Position numbers and translations under genes: made by a program. A DNA stretch of 64,000 nucleotides from contig CAMZMU010000059.1 of assembly GCA_947311845.1 (NCBI GenBank), positions 35,842,063 to 35,906,062 of the forward strand, given 5' to 3'. The notes beneath the pieces are model-generated. The model was not told the DNA's origin, did no database searches, and saw only the letters and a list, made by a program, of their open reading frames with translations. Source of the stretch: Poa pratensis. Its lineage: Eukaryota > Streptophyta > Magnoliopsida > Poales > Poaceae. Positions 10,500 through 21,209 of the stretch are shown one piece after another (within the stretch, counting starts at the first letter, position 1; each line of letters begins with the position of its first letter).

Positions 10500-11486
10500 T
10501 TACCACCCTGTTAGTTGCAGAGACATATAGGTATAGTGGCTCGCGTTCCTTGGTGCTACGAGGATTGGAGGGCTTGTGAGGACTCGCTTGAGGTCCGTGA
10601 AGGCTGCTTCGGCTTCTGGCGTCCACTCGAATTTATCTGCTTTCTTCATCAGTCGATAGAACGGGAGTGCTTTTTCGCCTAGCTTGCTGATGAATCGACT
10701 GAGCGCTGCTACTCTACCCGCCAATTTTTGCACGTCATGGAGCTTTGAAGGCCTTTGCATCGTCAAGATGGCCTGTATTTTCTCCGGGTCCGCCTCGATT
10801 CCTCGAGCTGAGACTAGATACCCGAGGAGTTGCCCGGCTGGCACGCCGAACGTGCACTTCTTCGGGTTGAGCTTGATGTGGAAGCGTTTGAGGTTTGCGA
10901 ATGTCTCTCGCAAGTCATCGAGTAGTGTGTTTTCCTCTCTTGTGGTGATGACGATGTCATCTACATAGACCTGGACGTTTCGCCCAATTTGCTTCTTGAG
11001 GCAATCTTGCATCATGCGCTGGTATGTTGCGCCTGCGTTCTTGAGCCCGAAAGGCATTGTGGTGTAGCAGTAGACCCCGAGTGGGGTTATGAACGCCGTT
11101 TTCTCTTCATCTTCCTTCATCCTTATCTGGTGGTAACCCGAGTAAGCATCCAGGAAGGACAAGCGAGCGCACCCGGCGGTGGAGTCGACGATCTGGTCGA
11201 TTCGAGGTAGTGGAAAGTGATCCTTTGGACAACACTTGTTGAGTGCTGTAAAATCTACGCACATCCGAAGGATATCTGTGTGCTTCTTCTCTACGAGTAC
11301 GGGGTTGGCCACCCATTGTGATTTCTTGATCTCTCTGATGAATCCTGCTGCGAGTAGCCTGTCGACTTCGGCTTCGACTGCAGTTCTTTTTGGGCCGGAT
11401 ATGCGGCGCATTGTTTGCTTGACTGGTTTAGCATCTGGAAGTAGCTGGAGAGAGTGCTCGGCGAATTCCCTGGGAATACCTGGCAT
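10500..11486 (-). CDS. Reverse transcriptase of element A (first sequence copy)
   Basis: The 328-residue open frame includes [11 protein letters not shown] (residues 73-83), [11 protein letters not shown] (111-121), the MPFGLKNA box (144-151), the catalytic YVDD (174-177) and the connection region to LTSPPILVAPR. It makes cDNA from the element's RNA. It is part of the pol polyprotein, so no start codon is claimed. A one- or two-base discrepancy near 10493 interrupts the link to RNase H. A near-identical second copy lies at 13866-14861. Confidence 0.88.
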   Translation of the reverse strand: MPGIPREFAEHSLQLLPDAKPVKQTMRRISGPKRTAVEAEVDRLLAAGFIREIKKSQWVANPVLVEKKHTDILRMCVDFTALNKCCPKDHFPLPRIDQIVDSTAGCARLSFLDAYSGYHQIRMKEDEEKTAFITPLGVYCYTTMPFGLKNAGATYQRMMQDCLKKQIGRNVQVYVDDIVITTREENTLLDDLRETFANLKRFHIKLNPKKCTFGVPAGQLLGYLVSARGIEADPEKIQAILTMQRPSKLHDVQKLAGRVAALSRFISKLGEKALPFYRLMKKADKFEWTPEAEAAFTDLKRVLTSPPILVAPRNASHYTYMSLQLTGW

Positions 11487-11700
11487 GTCTGCTGGACACC
11501 ATGCAAATATATCCCAGTTCTCACGGAGGAATTCGACGAGCGCGCTTTCCTATGCGATAGGCAGACTCGACGAGACATTGACTGTCTTGGTCGGGTCAGT
11601 CGGGTGCACCTGATGCGATTTGTGTCATTGGTGGCATTGAATGCTCTGTCGACTGCCACCTTTTTGTGCTCTGGCATAAGTGTTCGATCGTTGGAGACCG

Positions 11701-12615
11701 CTAGATCAGCGAGTGTTGCTTCCATGCCAAACATCTCAGAGATTTTGCTGAATTCTCGGTCAAAGAGTCAGACTTTTGGAAGTTCCCCTTGACTGTGATT
11801 ACTCCTTTTGGTCCAGGCATCTTCAGCTGGAGGTATGCGTAATGTGGCACCGCCATGAATCGAGCGAACGTCGGGCGTCCAAGTATAGCATGGTATTGTG
11901 ACTTCCAGTCGACCACTTCGAACTCAATCGACTCTGTCCTGAAGTGGTGCTTGTCCCCGAACGTTACGTCGAGTTGTATGGTGCCCTCTGGGCTTATTGC
12001 TTTCCCTGGAACGATACCGTGGAAGGTATTTGAAGATCTTGGCAGGTTTTCGACTGACCTGTTCATTTTGCGGAGCGTATCTGCGAAGATGATGTTTATG
12101 CCGCTCCCACCATCCATGAAGACCTTGGACATGGCGTAGCCTCCAATTTGCGCGTCGAGTACCAGAGCAGAGTGCCCTGGGCGAACAACCGATGGAGGGT
12201 GGTCCTCTTTGCTGAAGCTTATTGTAGTTTCATCCTTCAAGTATTCTGTTACCGCAGGAGGTGACATGACCGCCATGTTTACTTGTCGAGTGCGAAGTTT
12301 TTGCTCCCTGTTGGAAGGTCGACCTTTCTGTATCATGTACATCTGCCCTTGGGGGAGGGTACTGTGGCTCGTCCACCCGAGGTATGTGCTGTATGGCACC
12401 CGCGAGTTTCCGCCTGCAGCAGGCTGTGGTGGTGGAGGTGGTGCCATCAGAACAGGCACGTTGTTTGGCTGAGGCACGGGTGCAGGTGCTTGTGCGGCTG
12501 CTGCCTTTCTGCGATTTACGTAATCAGTCGCCATTTGGTCGAACTCCCTGCAGTTTCTCATCGAGTGATTGGATCGCAGTTTTCCGTCGTCCCCTTGTAC
12601 AGGTGGAATCTGCAA
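11701..12615 (-). CDS. Gag end and aspartic protease of element A (first sequence copy)
   Basis: The minus-strand frame starts in the gag zinc-knuckle region (a CRFH...NHSMRNC-type knuckle lies at its upstream edge) and runs through a proline/alanine linker. It reaches the protease with FMDGGSGINIIF, where the active site reads D-G-G rather than D-T/S-G, as is common in Tat-type elements. The ILGRPTFARF motif follows. The protease releases mature proteins from the polyprotein. Several frame breaks separate it from RT at about 11490-11700. Confidence 0.75.
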   Translation of the reverse strand: MQIPPVQGDDGKLRSNHSMRNCREFDQMATDYVNRRKAAAAQAPAPVPQPNNVPVLMAPPPPPQPAAGGNSRVPYSTYLGWTSHSTLPQGQMYMIQKGRPSNREQKLRTRQVNMAVMSPPAVTEYLKDETTISFSKEDHPPSVVRPGHSALVLDAQIGGYAMSKVFMDGGSGINIIFADTLRKMNRSVENLPRSSNTFHGIVPGKAISPEGTIQLDVTFGDKHHFRTESIEFEVVDWKSQYHAILGRPTFARFMAVPHYAYLQLKMPGPKGVITVKGNFQKSDSLTENSAKSLRCLAWKQHSLI

Positions 12616-13287
12616 TCAGCGTCCATCTTTTCTTCGAATGATCGCTCAGATTGTGCCCGTGACTTGCGCCAGTCCTTCCTCTTGTAGCTATCCTGCGTTG
12701 GCCGCGGTCTCGACTGTCTCGACGATCATCTCGACTGTCTCGCGATCATCTCGACTGTCTCGCCGATCTTCCGACCGTCGGTCGCTTCTGTCCTGGTCAT
12801 TGCGGGGTGTGGAGAACCCAGCCGCCATGAATTCGGGTCTGTCATCGTCGTAGTGACGTTTTGAACGTTTGCGCCTTCGGTCGTCTCTGTACGAGTCTCT
12901 GCGGCTTCGACTGCCGCTTTCATGATTGTCACGGGGGAGGACCCCGTGTGGTGCGCGCCATGTCCTCTCCGTCTGCCCATCAGTCGCGGTCATCAAGAGG
13001 CTAGCCACAGAGGTTGGCTTTTTGCGACCGAGTGCTTCTTTGAGATCCCCTGGCGAGTCCATTATGAAAGCATCCATGGCCATGTCTCTGAATACCCACT
13101 GAGTTGCGTATCTCAGTCCATCGCCTGATGTATGACCTCAGCGTTTCGTCTGAACGTTGCACGCAGGCCCCAGTTCCTCAAACGTTTTTTGGGCGCTCAC
13201 ATAGAGGCTCAAGTTTTTGATGAAGTCATCGCGGAAGTGATCCCACGAGTCGTACTTTGATGAAGGTAGGGCCTTGAGCCAGTCGCG
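12616..13287 (-). pseudogene. Gag C-terminal remnant of element A (first sequence copy)
   Basis: The frame at 12688-13083 (minus) gives a charged, Arg/Asp/Ser-rich gag tail with repeated RDSRDD-type stretches coded by a short tandem array (CTCGACTGTCTCG units at 12712-12770). It breaks off at the gap. The same sequence recurs at 16000-16661 with small differences. Confidence 0.6.
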
Positions 13288-13300
13288 NNNNNNNNNNNNN
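13288..13300. other. Assembly gap of 13 N
   Basis: Thirteen unknown bases stand exactly between two near-identical segments: 9927-13287 and 13301-16661, each 3361 bases. The left copy ends and the right copy begins at the N run, which is what two overlapping contigs placed side by side would give. Confidence 0.95.
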
Positions 13301-13865
13301 CATCAGTCGAGTGCACCCGAGGGCTTTGGCCATCCTCATGCCATGGATCAGAGCCTCATATTCTGCTTCGTTATTGGATGGGAACTCGAATCCCATTTGC
13401 AGGATGTAGCGGAGCTTGTCGCCTTTTGGTGATATGAGGATGACACCTGCGCCTGCGCCTTCGTTTTTCTTCGAGCCATCAAAGTACATAGTCCAGGAAT
13501 TGGACACATCTGGTGCTCCTGGGAGCTGAGCTTCAATCCACTCGGTGTGGAAGTCGGGTAAAACTTGTGCTTTGATGGCCTTCGGGTAATCATACTTGAT
13601 GTCTCTTGGTGCTAGCTCGATGAGCCATTTTGCTACTCGCCCAGTTGCATTGGGGTTTGTGAGGATGTCCCCGATCCCTGAAGTGCTGATTACAGTGATC
13701 GGGTGCTCGGAGAAGTAATGCGTCAGCTTCCTTGAGGACATGAACACGGCGTAGCCAGCTTCTGATAGTGCGGGTACCGCTGCTTTGATGTGGAGAGCAC
13801 TTCACTCAAGTAATAGACTGGACGTTGTATGCTTTGGGCGTGTCCCTCCTCTCCGCGTTCGACCA

Positions 13866-14861
13866 CTAAACAGTGCTCACCACCCTGTTAGTTGCAGAGA
13901 CATATAGGTATAGTGGCTCGCGTTCCCTTGGTGCTACGAGGATTGGAGGGCTTGTGAGGACTCGCTTGAGGTCCGTGAAGGCTGCTTCGGCTTCTGGCGT
14001 CCACTCGAATTTATCTGCTTTCTTCATCAGTCGATAGAACGGGAGTGCTTTTTCGCCTAGCTTGCTGATGAATCGACTGAGTGCTGCTACTCCCCGCCAA
14101 CTTTTGCACGTCATGGAGCTTTGAAGGCCTTTGCATCGTCAAGATGGCCTGTATTTTCTCCGGGTCCCCTCGATTCCTCGAGCTGAGACTAGATACCCGA
14201 GGAGTTGCCCGGCTGGCACGCCGAACGTGCACTTCTTCGGGTTGAGCTTGATGTGGAAGCGTTTGAGGTTTGCGAATGTCTCTCGCAAGTCATCGAGTAG
14301 TGTGTTTTCCTCTCTTGTGGTGATGACGATGTCATCTACATAGACCTGGACGTTTCGCCCAATTGCTTCTTGAGGCAATCTTGCATCATGCGCTGATAGG
14401 TTGCGCCTGCGTTCTTGAGCCCGAAAGGCATTGTGGTGTAGCAGTAGACCCCGAGTGGGGTTATGAACGCCGTTTTCTCTTCATCTCTTCCTTCATCCTT
14501 ATCTGGTGGTAACCCGAGTAAGCATCCAGGAAGGACAAGCGAGCGCACCCGGCGGTGGAGTCGACGATCTGGTCGATTCGAGGTAGTGGAAAGTGATCCT
14601 TTGGACAACACTTTTGAGTGCTGTAAAATCTACGCACATCCGAAGGATATCTGTGTGCTTCTTCTCTACGAGTACGGGGTTGGCCACCCATTGTGATTTC
14701 TTGATCTCTCTGATGAATCCTGCTGCGAGTAGCCTGTCGACTTCGGCTTCGACTGCAGTTCTTTTTGGGCCGGATATGCGGCGCATTGTTTGCTTGACTG
14801 GTTTAGCATCTGGAAGTAGCTGGAGAGAGTGCTCGGCGAATTCCCTGGGAATACCTGGCAT
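13866..14861 (-). pseudogene. Reverse transcriptase of element A (second sequence copy, frameshifted)
   Basis: The minus-strand frames 14861-14499, 14611-14336, 14378-14139 and 14114-13866 together cover the same RT as 11486-10500, including [16 protein letters not shown] and the connection region. At least four one- to two-base indels break it (near 14095, 14168, 14364, 14487 and 14613). The first copy is open throughout, so these breaks are probably sequence errors in one contig end rather than biology. Confidence 0.75.
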
Positions 14862-15120
14862 GTCTGCTGGACACCATGCAAATATATCCCAGTTCTCACG
14901 GAGGAATTCGACGAGCGCGCTTTCCTATGCGATAGGCAGACTCGACGAGACATTGACTGTCTTGGTCGGGTCAGTCGGGTGCACCTGATGCGATCTTGTG
15001 TCATTGGTGGCATTGAATGCTCTGTCGACTGCCACCTTTTTGTGCTCTGGCATAAGTGTTCGATCGTTGGAGACCGCTAGATCAGCGAGTGTTGCTTCCA
15101 TGCCAAACATCTCAGAGATT

Positions 15121-16105
15121 TTGCTGAATTCTCGGTCAAGAGTCAGACTTTTGGAAGTTCCCCTTGACTGTGATTACTCCTTTTGGTCCAGGCATCTTCA
15201 GCTGGAGGTATGCGTAATGTGGCACCGCCATGAATCGAGCGAACGTCGGGCGTCCAAGTATAGCATGGTATTGTGACTTCCAGTCGACCACTTCGAACTC
15301 AATCGACTCTGTCCTGAAGTGGTGCTTGTCCCCGAACGTACGTCGAGTTGTATGGTGCCTTCTGGGCTTATTGCTTTCCCTGGAACGATACCGTGGAAGG
15401 TATTTGAGATCTTGGCAGGTTTTCGACTGACCTGTTCATTTTGCGGAGCGTATCTGCGAAGATGATGTTTATGCCGCTCCCACCATCCATGAAGACCTTG
15501 GACATGGCGTAGCCTCCAATTTGCGCGTCGAGTACCAGAGCAGAGTGCCCTGGGCGAACAACCGATGGAGGGTGGTCCTCTTTGCTGAAGCTTATTGTAG
15601 TTTCGGCTCCTTCAAGTATTCTGTTACCGCAGGAGGTGACATGACCGCCATGTTTACTTGTCGAGTGCGAAGTTTTTGCTCCCTGTTGGAAGGTCGACCT
15701 TTCTGTATCATGTACATCTGCCCTTGGGGGAGGGTACTGTGGCTCGTCCACCCGAGGTATGTGCTGTATGGCACCCGCGAGGTTTCCGCCTGCAGCAGGC
15801 TGTGGTGGTGGAGGTGGTGCCATCAGAACAGGCACGTTGTTTGGCTGAGGCACGGGTGCAGGTGCTTGTGCGGCTGCTGCCTTTCTGCGATTTACGTAAT
15901 CAGTCGCCATTTGGTCGAACTCCCTGCAGTTTCTCATCGAGTGATTGGATCGCAGTTTTCCGTCGTCCCCCTTGTACAGGTGGAATCTGCAATCAGCGTC
16001 CATCTTTTCTTCGAATGATCGCTCAGATTGTGCCCGTGACTTGCGCCAGTCCTTCCTCTTGTAGCTTACTGCGTTGGCCGCGGTCTCTGGCTGTCCGACG
16101 ATCAT
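15121..16105 (-). pseudogene. Protease and gag zinc knuckle of element A (second sequence copy)
   Basis: The frame 16105-15368 contains the knuckle CRFHLYKGDDGKLRSNH followed by SMRNC, the linker, and the protease FMDGGSGINIIF. It is open from knuckle to protease, whereas the first copy is broken in the knuckle. Combining the copies suggests the real gene is open here. The knuckle would bind the element's RNA in the particle. Confidence 0.7.
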
Positions 16106-16468
16106 CTCGACTGTCCGCGATCATCTCGACTGTCTCGCCGATCTTCCGACGTCGGTCGCTTCTGTCCTGGTCATTGCGGGGTGTGGAGAACCCAGCCGCC
16201 ATGAATTCGGGTCTGTCATCGTCGTAGTGACGTTTTGAACGTTTGCGCCTTCGGTCGTCTCTGTACGAGTCTCTGCGGCTTCGACTGCCGCTTTCATGAT
16301 TGTCACGGGGTGAGGACCCGCGTGTGGTGCGCCATGTCTCTCCGTCTGCCCACTCAGTCGCGGTCATCAAGAGGTAGCCACAGAGGTTGGCTTTTTGCGA
16401 CCGAGTGCTTCTTTGAGTCCCCCTGGCGAGTCCCATTATGAAAGCATCCATGGCCATATCTTCTGAAA

Positions 16469-18241
16469 TTACTCCACTGAGTTGCGTATCTCAGTCCATC
16501 GTCTGATGTATGACCTCAGTTTCGTCTGAACGTTGCACGCAGGCCCAGCTTCCTCGAACGTTTTTGGGCGCTCACATAGAGGCTCGAAGTTTTTGATGAA
16601 GTCATCGCGGAAGTGATCCCACGAGTCGTATTTGATGAGGTAGGGCCTTGAGCCAGTCGCGGGCTGTGCCTTCGAGCATGAGTCGTATGTATGCATGGCT
16701 GTGGTGTTTGTGCCTCGCTGGCACGCGACAGCCAGCCTGTAATCTTCCAGCCACCCGAAGGTTCCTGTCGACCCGTGTACTTGGGCTGTTCAGATGTGAG
16801 TTTGAACCCTTTGGGCATCCGTGTCTCGCGGACGCGTCGAGTGAAGCACAGAGCTCCATGTGGCTCAGGCTCTCGATCAGAGTATGAGTCGCTACTGTAA
16901 GATCTGCGTGATCTGCTCTGGACCTGCGCCTTCGCGAGCCGCTTCTTTCCTTCGAGTGGTGGCGGACCACTGTGATTATGCTCTTCCCGAGCGCGTCGAC
17001 TAGGGCACGGTCTCGACTCCCACCTGGAGTTTTGGAATTTGGCGTATGGCCTTTGCCGCTAAGGCGAGTGATTTGATCTGTTGGCGATGCAGTTTTGCAT
17101 TGGGGTCATCAGCTGGGGTTGATTGCCTCCAGGTATGCTGCAGCGGTGTAGAGAGCACCTGCTGCTGTTTTGGGCACCGGCAGTCCTTCCTCGTCGTATG
17201 TCATGAAGGAGTTGCCTAAGTTGCGGGTGAGTGCCGCCTTCTCGCCTGGCGAGAGGTGTGACAACCTTGATCTGGGTCTTGTGTCTGCTCGCCCGGTGGA
17301 GCTCAGGGAGAGCTGTCTTCTGCGCGCACTCGACAAGCTAGCTTGCTTTTTGCGTTCTTCGAGTGTTGCTCTTATCTGCTTCAGTCGAAGTGACTCCTGC
17401 CAGTTGAAGTACTGGAAGGTCAACATCTCTTCTTGTGTTGCGTCTGCTGGCATCATTGTGCACTCCTTGATGACTTTATCTGCTTTTGCTGCCATCTCAG
17501 CAGTGATTGTGAGAGTTGTGACTCCGTCCGGCATAGTAACTGTGCACGGGAATTCTGTAGGCCTGCGACTGGCCGCAGTGTCTGATGTTTCTGCGGCGAT
17601 GGCAACGTAGACCTGCTGGGGTGACCCGAGGGTATGTGTATGCTTTCGAGTCCCGTCATGGACTCGACATCTTCATCGAGGCTCATGTCTGAGTCGTATG
17701 TTCATCGAGTGGTCCGTCTGGACGGATCTCGCAGTCGACGCCTTCATCGCCTATGCTCATCTCGGCGTCGGCGAGTTGTTATGAATCTCGAAGTCGAGGT
17801 TGTTGTTGGCGCAGATCTCGGAGTCGACGTGGTTGTCGATATGAGTTTCAGGTTCGTCGAAGTCGCTGAGGAGATCCCGCAGTCGAAACTATCCTCGAGT
17901 GGGAGATCCAGCTCGGGATCGTTTGTGCGATATGCTGATTCGGCCTCCTCGCCCTGGAGTTCTTCAATGAGCTCGCGCATCTCTCGTGTGGACATGGTTG
18001 TTGCAGACGAACAAGCTTGGAGGGTCGACGATGGTATGGACACAGTTGAGGGATCCGCAGTCGAAGGAGCCGCAACCGATGGAGCCTCGGGTGCGGAAGT
18101 CGCGAGTTGGCGTGGATCCGTCAAGTCCTGCACACCAAGCTTGTTGACGAAAAAATTGAACGAACCAACGGTTAAACCCAAACCTGACTCGAGATCGGAG
18201 AAGGCCTCCTGGAATCCTGGCGAGTGTGGCTCGAAATCCAT
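16469..18241 (-). pseudogene. Gag of element A, broken
   Basis: Minus-strand fragments in order are the N-terminus (18241-17744, Ser/Thr/Pro-rich), a central helix-rich part (17534-17109, MPDGVTTLTITAEMAAKADK, ending YLEAINPS) and the retrotransposon gag core (16970-16469, with W..D.....F..NF as in SWDHFRDDFIKNF). Gag forms the virus-like particle that packages the element's RNA. Frames change at least four times, so no complete protein can be read. It follows the primer binding site at 18437-18452 by about 200 bases, as expected for the first gene. Confidence 0.65.
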
Positions 18242-18436
18242 CAGAGGATCCGATGCTTTTTGCGGGAAGCTGGCGTGTTGCCGTTTGTCGAGTGAGCCGG
18301 CGAGTTGCCGTGTGCCGCCTGAGTCGGCGAGTTCTGGTTTGTCGATGCAGCCGGCGAGTTGCCGTTTGTAGATCCGATCGGCGAGTCGCCGTTTTCCGAT
18401 GGAACCGAAGAAACCGCGAGTCCAGCACTATTCTTT

Positions 18437-18452
18437 CCCACAGACGGCGCCA
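18437..18452 (-). other. Primer binding site of element A
   Basis: On the minus strand the two bases AT and then TGGCGCCGTCTGTGGG follow the upstream LTR directly. TGGCGCC is the start of the tRNA 3' end complement used by many plant Gypsy elements. It fixes the right-hand LTR as the 5' LTR of A. Confidence 0.75.
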
Positions 18453-18454
18453 AT

Positions 18455-18496
18455 TGACGAGGTGTACCCTCATCAAAAATCCCATGGTTTAAGGAC
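18455..18496 (-). repeat. 5' LTR of element A, inner piece (split in three)
   Basis: The 5' LTR of A is in three pieces: 18455-18496, 25516-25945 and 32933-32957. Element B interrupts the first joint and element C the second. Joined in mind the pieces add up to 497 bases against 495 for the left LTR, which confirms the breakpoints to the base. Confidence 0.88.
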
Positions 18497-20142
18497 TGAT
18501 ACGTCTCCAACGTATCCATAATTTCTGCTGTTCCATGCTTATATTATACCATTTGCTACATGTTTTATATACACTTCATATCACTTTTATGCATTTTCTG
18601 GGACTAACCTATTAACAAGATGCCACAGTGCCAGTTCCCTGTTTTCTGCTGTTTTTGGTTTCAGAAAGTTACTTCTGGAAATATTCTCGGAATTGCACGA
18701 AACAAAAGGCCAAGTCCCTATTTTTCCAGCACGTACACGGAGTCCGAAGGAGAGACGAAGGAGAGCCACGAGGTGGCCAAACCACAGGCGGCGCGGCAGG
18801 GGCCCCACCGCGCCTGGTGGTTTGGGCCCCTCGGGGGTCCGCCGACATCGCCCCTTCGCCTATTTATTCCCCGAGACGTGAAAACCCTAAAACACCGAGC
18901 CTTTCATCCAGAACATATTCGCTGCCGCCGCCGTCGTCAACCCTAACTCGGGGGGTTCTGAAGCTCTTCCCGGCACCCTGCCGGAGAGGGGAATCATCAC
19001 CGGAGGGCTCTACATCGCCATGCCCGCCTCCGGAGTGATGCGTGAGTAGTTCATCCTTGGACTATGGGTCCATAGCAGTAGCTAGATGGTTGTCTTCTCC
19101 ACTTGTGCCATCATGTTTAGATCTTGTGAGCTGCCTATCATGATCAAGATCATCTTATTGTAATGCTACATGTTGTGTTTGCTGGGATCTGACTTATATT
19201 GATACCTATGTGGAGCTGAATATTATATTATCATGTCTATGTCATTTGTGATCTTGCATGCTCTCCGTTACTTGTTGAAGCCTTGGCCAAGTGAATACTT
19301 GTAACTCCAAGAGGGGGTATTTATGCATGATAGTTGGGTTCAACCTCTATTTAACCTGGGATAGTGACAGCAAGTTCTAAGGTTGTAGATGTGTTGTTGC
19401 CACTAGGGGTAAAACAGCAATGCTTTATTCAAGGATGAATGTATTGTTTACATTACGCACATTACTTAATGCAATTGTCTGTTGCTTGCAACTTAATACT
19501 GGAAGGGGTACGGATGTTAACCGGAAAGTGGACTATTTAGGCATAGATGCATGCTGGATAGCGGTCTATGTACTTTGTCGTAATGCCCAAATGAATCTCA
19601 TAGTAGACACCACAGCTCACACATGCATGTTATATGCACTTATCAATTGTCAATTGCCCAGCTGTAATTTGTTTACCCAGCATGTTAGTTATCTTATTGG
19701 AGAGACACCACTAGTGAACTGTGGACCCCGGTCCATTCTTTTACATCTGAAATACAATCTACTGCAATCATTGTTCTCTACTGTTTTATGCAAACAAACA
19801 TCATTTCCATTCGATACGTTTAACCCTTTGTTTTCAGCAAGCCGGTGAGATTGACAACCTCACTGTTAAGTTGGGGCAAAGTAATTTGATTGTGTTGTGC
19901 AGGTTCCACGTTGGCACCGGAATCCCTGGTGTTGCGCCGCACTACACTCCTTCACCAACACCTTCGAAGCAAACCTCGTTTTCCTACTGGTTCGATTAAA
20001 CCTTGGTTTCATACTGAGGGAAAACTTGCTGCTGCACTCATCATACCTTCCTCTTGGGGTTCCCAACTGACGTGTGACGTACAAGCATTGTTTCTGGCAC
20101 TGTTGCCGGGGAGATATTCCCTCGTCAACTTAGAGCACAACA
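18497..20142 (+). repeat. 5' LTR of element B
   Basis: It matches 23867-25510 nearly base for base. Both start TGATACGTCTCCAACGTATC. The 3' end is placed at about 20142 (GAGCACAACA) against GAGCTAGCA in the other copy; the exact last bases are uncertain by a few. The short frames at 19420-19848 and 24791-25219 are identical LTR reading frames without a recognisable domain. Confidence 0.85.
20095..20112 (+). other. PBS-like motif inside the LTR end of B
   Basis: TGGCACTGTTGCCGGGGA differs at two of 18 positions from the true primer site TGGCGCCGTTGCCGGGGA at 20150-20167. It lies about 30 bases inside the LTR edge. The 3' LTR has it too (near 25468, with a one-base deletion). Confidence 0.8.
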
Positions 20143-20149
20143 CGTTTTC

Positions 20150-20167
20150 TGGCGCCGTTGCCGGGGA
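20150..20167 (+). other. Primer binding site of element B (tRNA-Asp type)
   Basis: TGGCGCCGTTGCCGGGGA is complementary to the 3' end of plant tRNA-Asp including CCA. It lies a few bases after the 5' LTR, the usual place for priming minus-strand cDNA synthesis. Confidence 0.85.
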
Positions 20168-20333
20168 AAACCGAATTGCTTCTGCAAGGGGAGTCTCTCA
20201 CACCCAATCTCTTTACTTTGTTATTTGTCTTGCTTAGTTTATTTTTATTTAGTCTTGTTTGCTCTCTTTATCAAAAACACAAAAAAATTAGTTACTTGTT
20301 TATTTCGGTTTTGTTTTGTCTCTTGTCACCATC

Positions 20334-21209
20334 ATGTCTTGTTCCATGCCTGTTGCTATGTCACCTGAGGAATTGATCTTCACTTTTAAACAAGGGAGTG
20401 AGGAGAATTTTAAAGAAGCTTGGTCTAGAATTAATGATTCCTTTGGTAAAACTGATCCTAAAATGACTTTAAGTTTGCTTCTCACTAGCTTCTACTTTGG
20501 TCTAGCCCTTTGTTATAGATATGCTTTAGATGCTATTGTGGGAGGAGATTTCCTTCACTGTGATGGGGACCAAGCTTTTAATGCCATAAAAAAGTTGATT
20601 GCAACTTCTAGCTCAACTAATAAATTTGATTCGGCCCTTGTTAGCATCCATGCTAGATTAAACACTCTTGAGACACATATATCTTGTTTAAAGGACGGCT
20701 ATAATCAAATTCGGGAATATTTTGACTATGTTCCAACAAATTTTGAACCTTCGATGTGGGTCCCTACGGTAAAGGTTGCTATTTGTGGTGAAACCTTTTA
20801 TGCTCGTTGTGATATTATGTCTGAGTTTTGCCTTATGCCTAAAAGCATTTATGAAACTTTGAATCTTTGGGGACTTGCTGAAGGAGGAGAAGGAATAACT
20901 CTTACTGATAACTCTGTTATATTTCCCGAGGGGATAGCTGAGGGTGTGTTTACAACCTTTCTTGGGAGAACGGTGTCCACTGATTATCTTGTTATTGAAT
21001 GTGCAGGGACAGGACAAATTACACTTGGAAGATCTCTGCTCAAATTAATGGGAGCAACCATAGATGTGGGAAAAGGCACTCTGAATCTTACCTCCACACC
21101 AAGGTGCGGCCATGTATTCCCCAAACCAAAGAGTAAGTCTAAGGGTAAGAGAGGTAGGCACATGGCCCTTGGTATTGATGTCAATGCTCCTCCACTTGAC
21201 AACACTTGA
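20334..21209 (+). CDS. Compact gag-protease protein of element B
   Basis: The 291-codon open frame from ATG at 20334 is intact. The N-terminal part (about residues 10-85) has the retrotransposon gag core: EENFKEAWSRIND, then LLTSFYFGL and LDAIVGGDFL, which parallel the EAWERFKDLL...FYNGL...LDAAAGG pattern of Athila-type gag. The C-terminal part (about residues 140-260) looks like a retropepsin fold: VKVAICGETFYARCDIMSEF, LMPKSIYETL, then LIECAGTGQITLGRSLLK-like strands. The catalytic D-T/S-G is replaced by C-D-I-M-S, so enzyme activity is doubtful. No zinc knuckle is seen; the end is basic (PKSKSKGKRGR). It probably acts as a structural particle protein. Confidence 0.75.
   Translation: MSCSMPVAMSPEELIFTFKQGSEENFKEAWSRINDSFGKTDPKMTLSLLLTSFYFGLALCYRYALDAIVGGDFLHCDGDQAFNAIKKLIATSSSTNKFDSALVSIHARLNTLETHISCLKDGYNQIREYFDYVPTNFEPSMWVPTVKVAICGETFYARCDIMSEFCLMPKSIYETLNLWGLAEGGEGITLTDNSVIFPEGIAEGVFTTFLGRTVSTDYLVIECAGTGQITLGRSLLKLMGATIDVGKGTLNLTSTPRCGHVFPKPKSKSKGKRGRHMALGIDVNAPPLDNT

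Larger units (their letters stand above)
13301..16661 (-). repeat. Second sequence copy of the gag-protease-RT-RNase H block of element A
   Basis: The block starts CATCAGTCGAGTGCACCC, the same as at 9927, and ends GCCAGTCGCG, the same as at 13287. By eye the copies differ mainly by indels of one to four bases, e.g. 10034 against 13406, 10549 against 13925, 10988 against 14365, 11107 against 14481, and 11761 against 15136. It holds RNase H (13303-13747), RT (13866-14861), protease and zinc knuckle (about 15121-16105) and the gag tail (16023-16457), all on the minus strand. The element probably has only one such block in reality. Confidence 0.9.

Noticed and set aside
13226..13747. Open frame reading through the N gap
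   Set aside because: The part across the N run is meaningless; it joins the RNase H of one sequence copy to the gag of the other.
19420..19848. 142-residue frame repeated at 24791-25219
   Set aside because: It is part of the two LTRs of element B and shows no domain or start context; coincidence of an open LTR frame.
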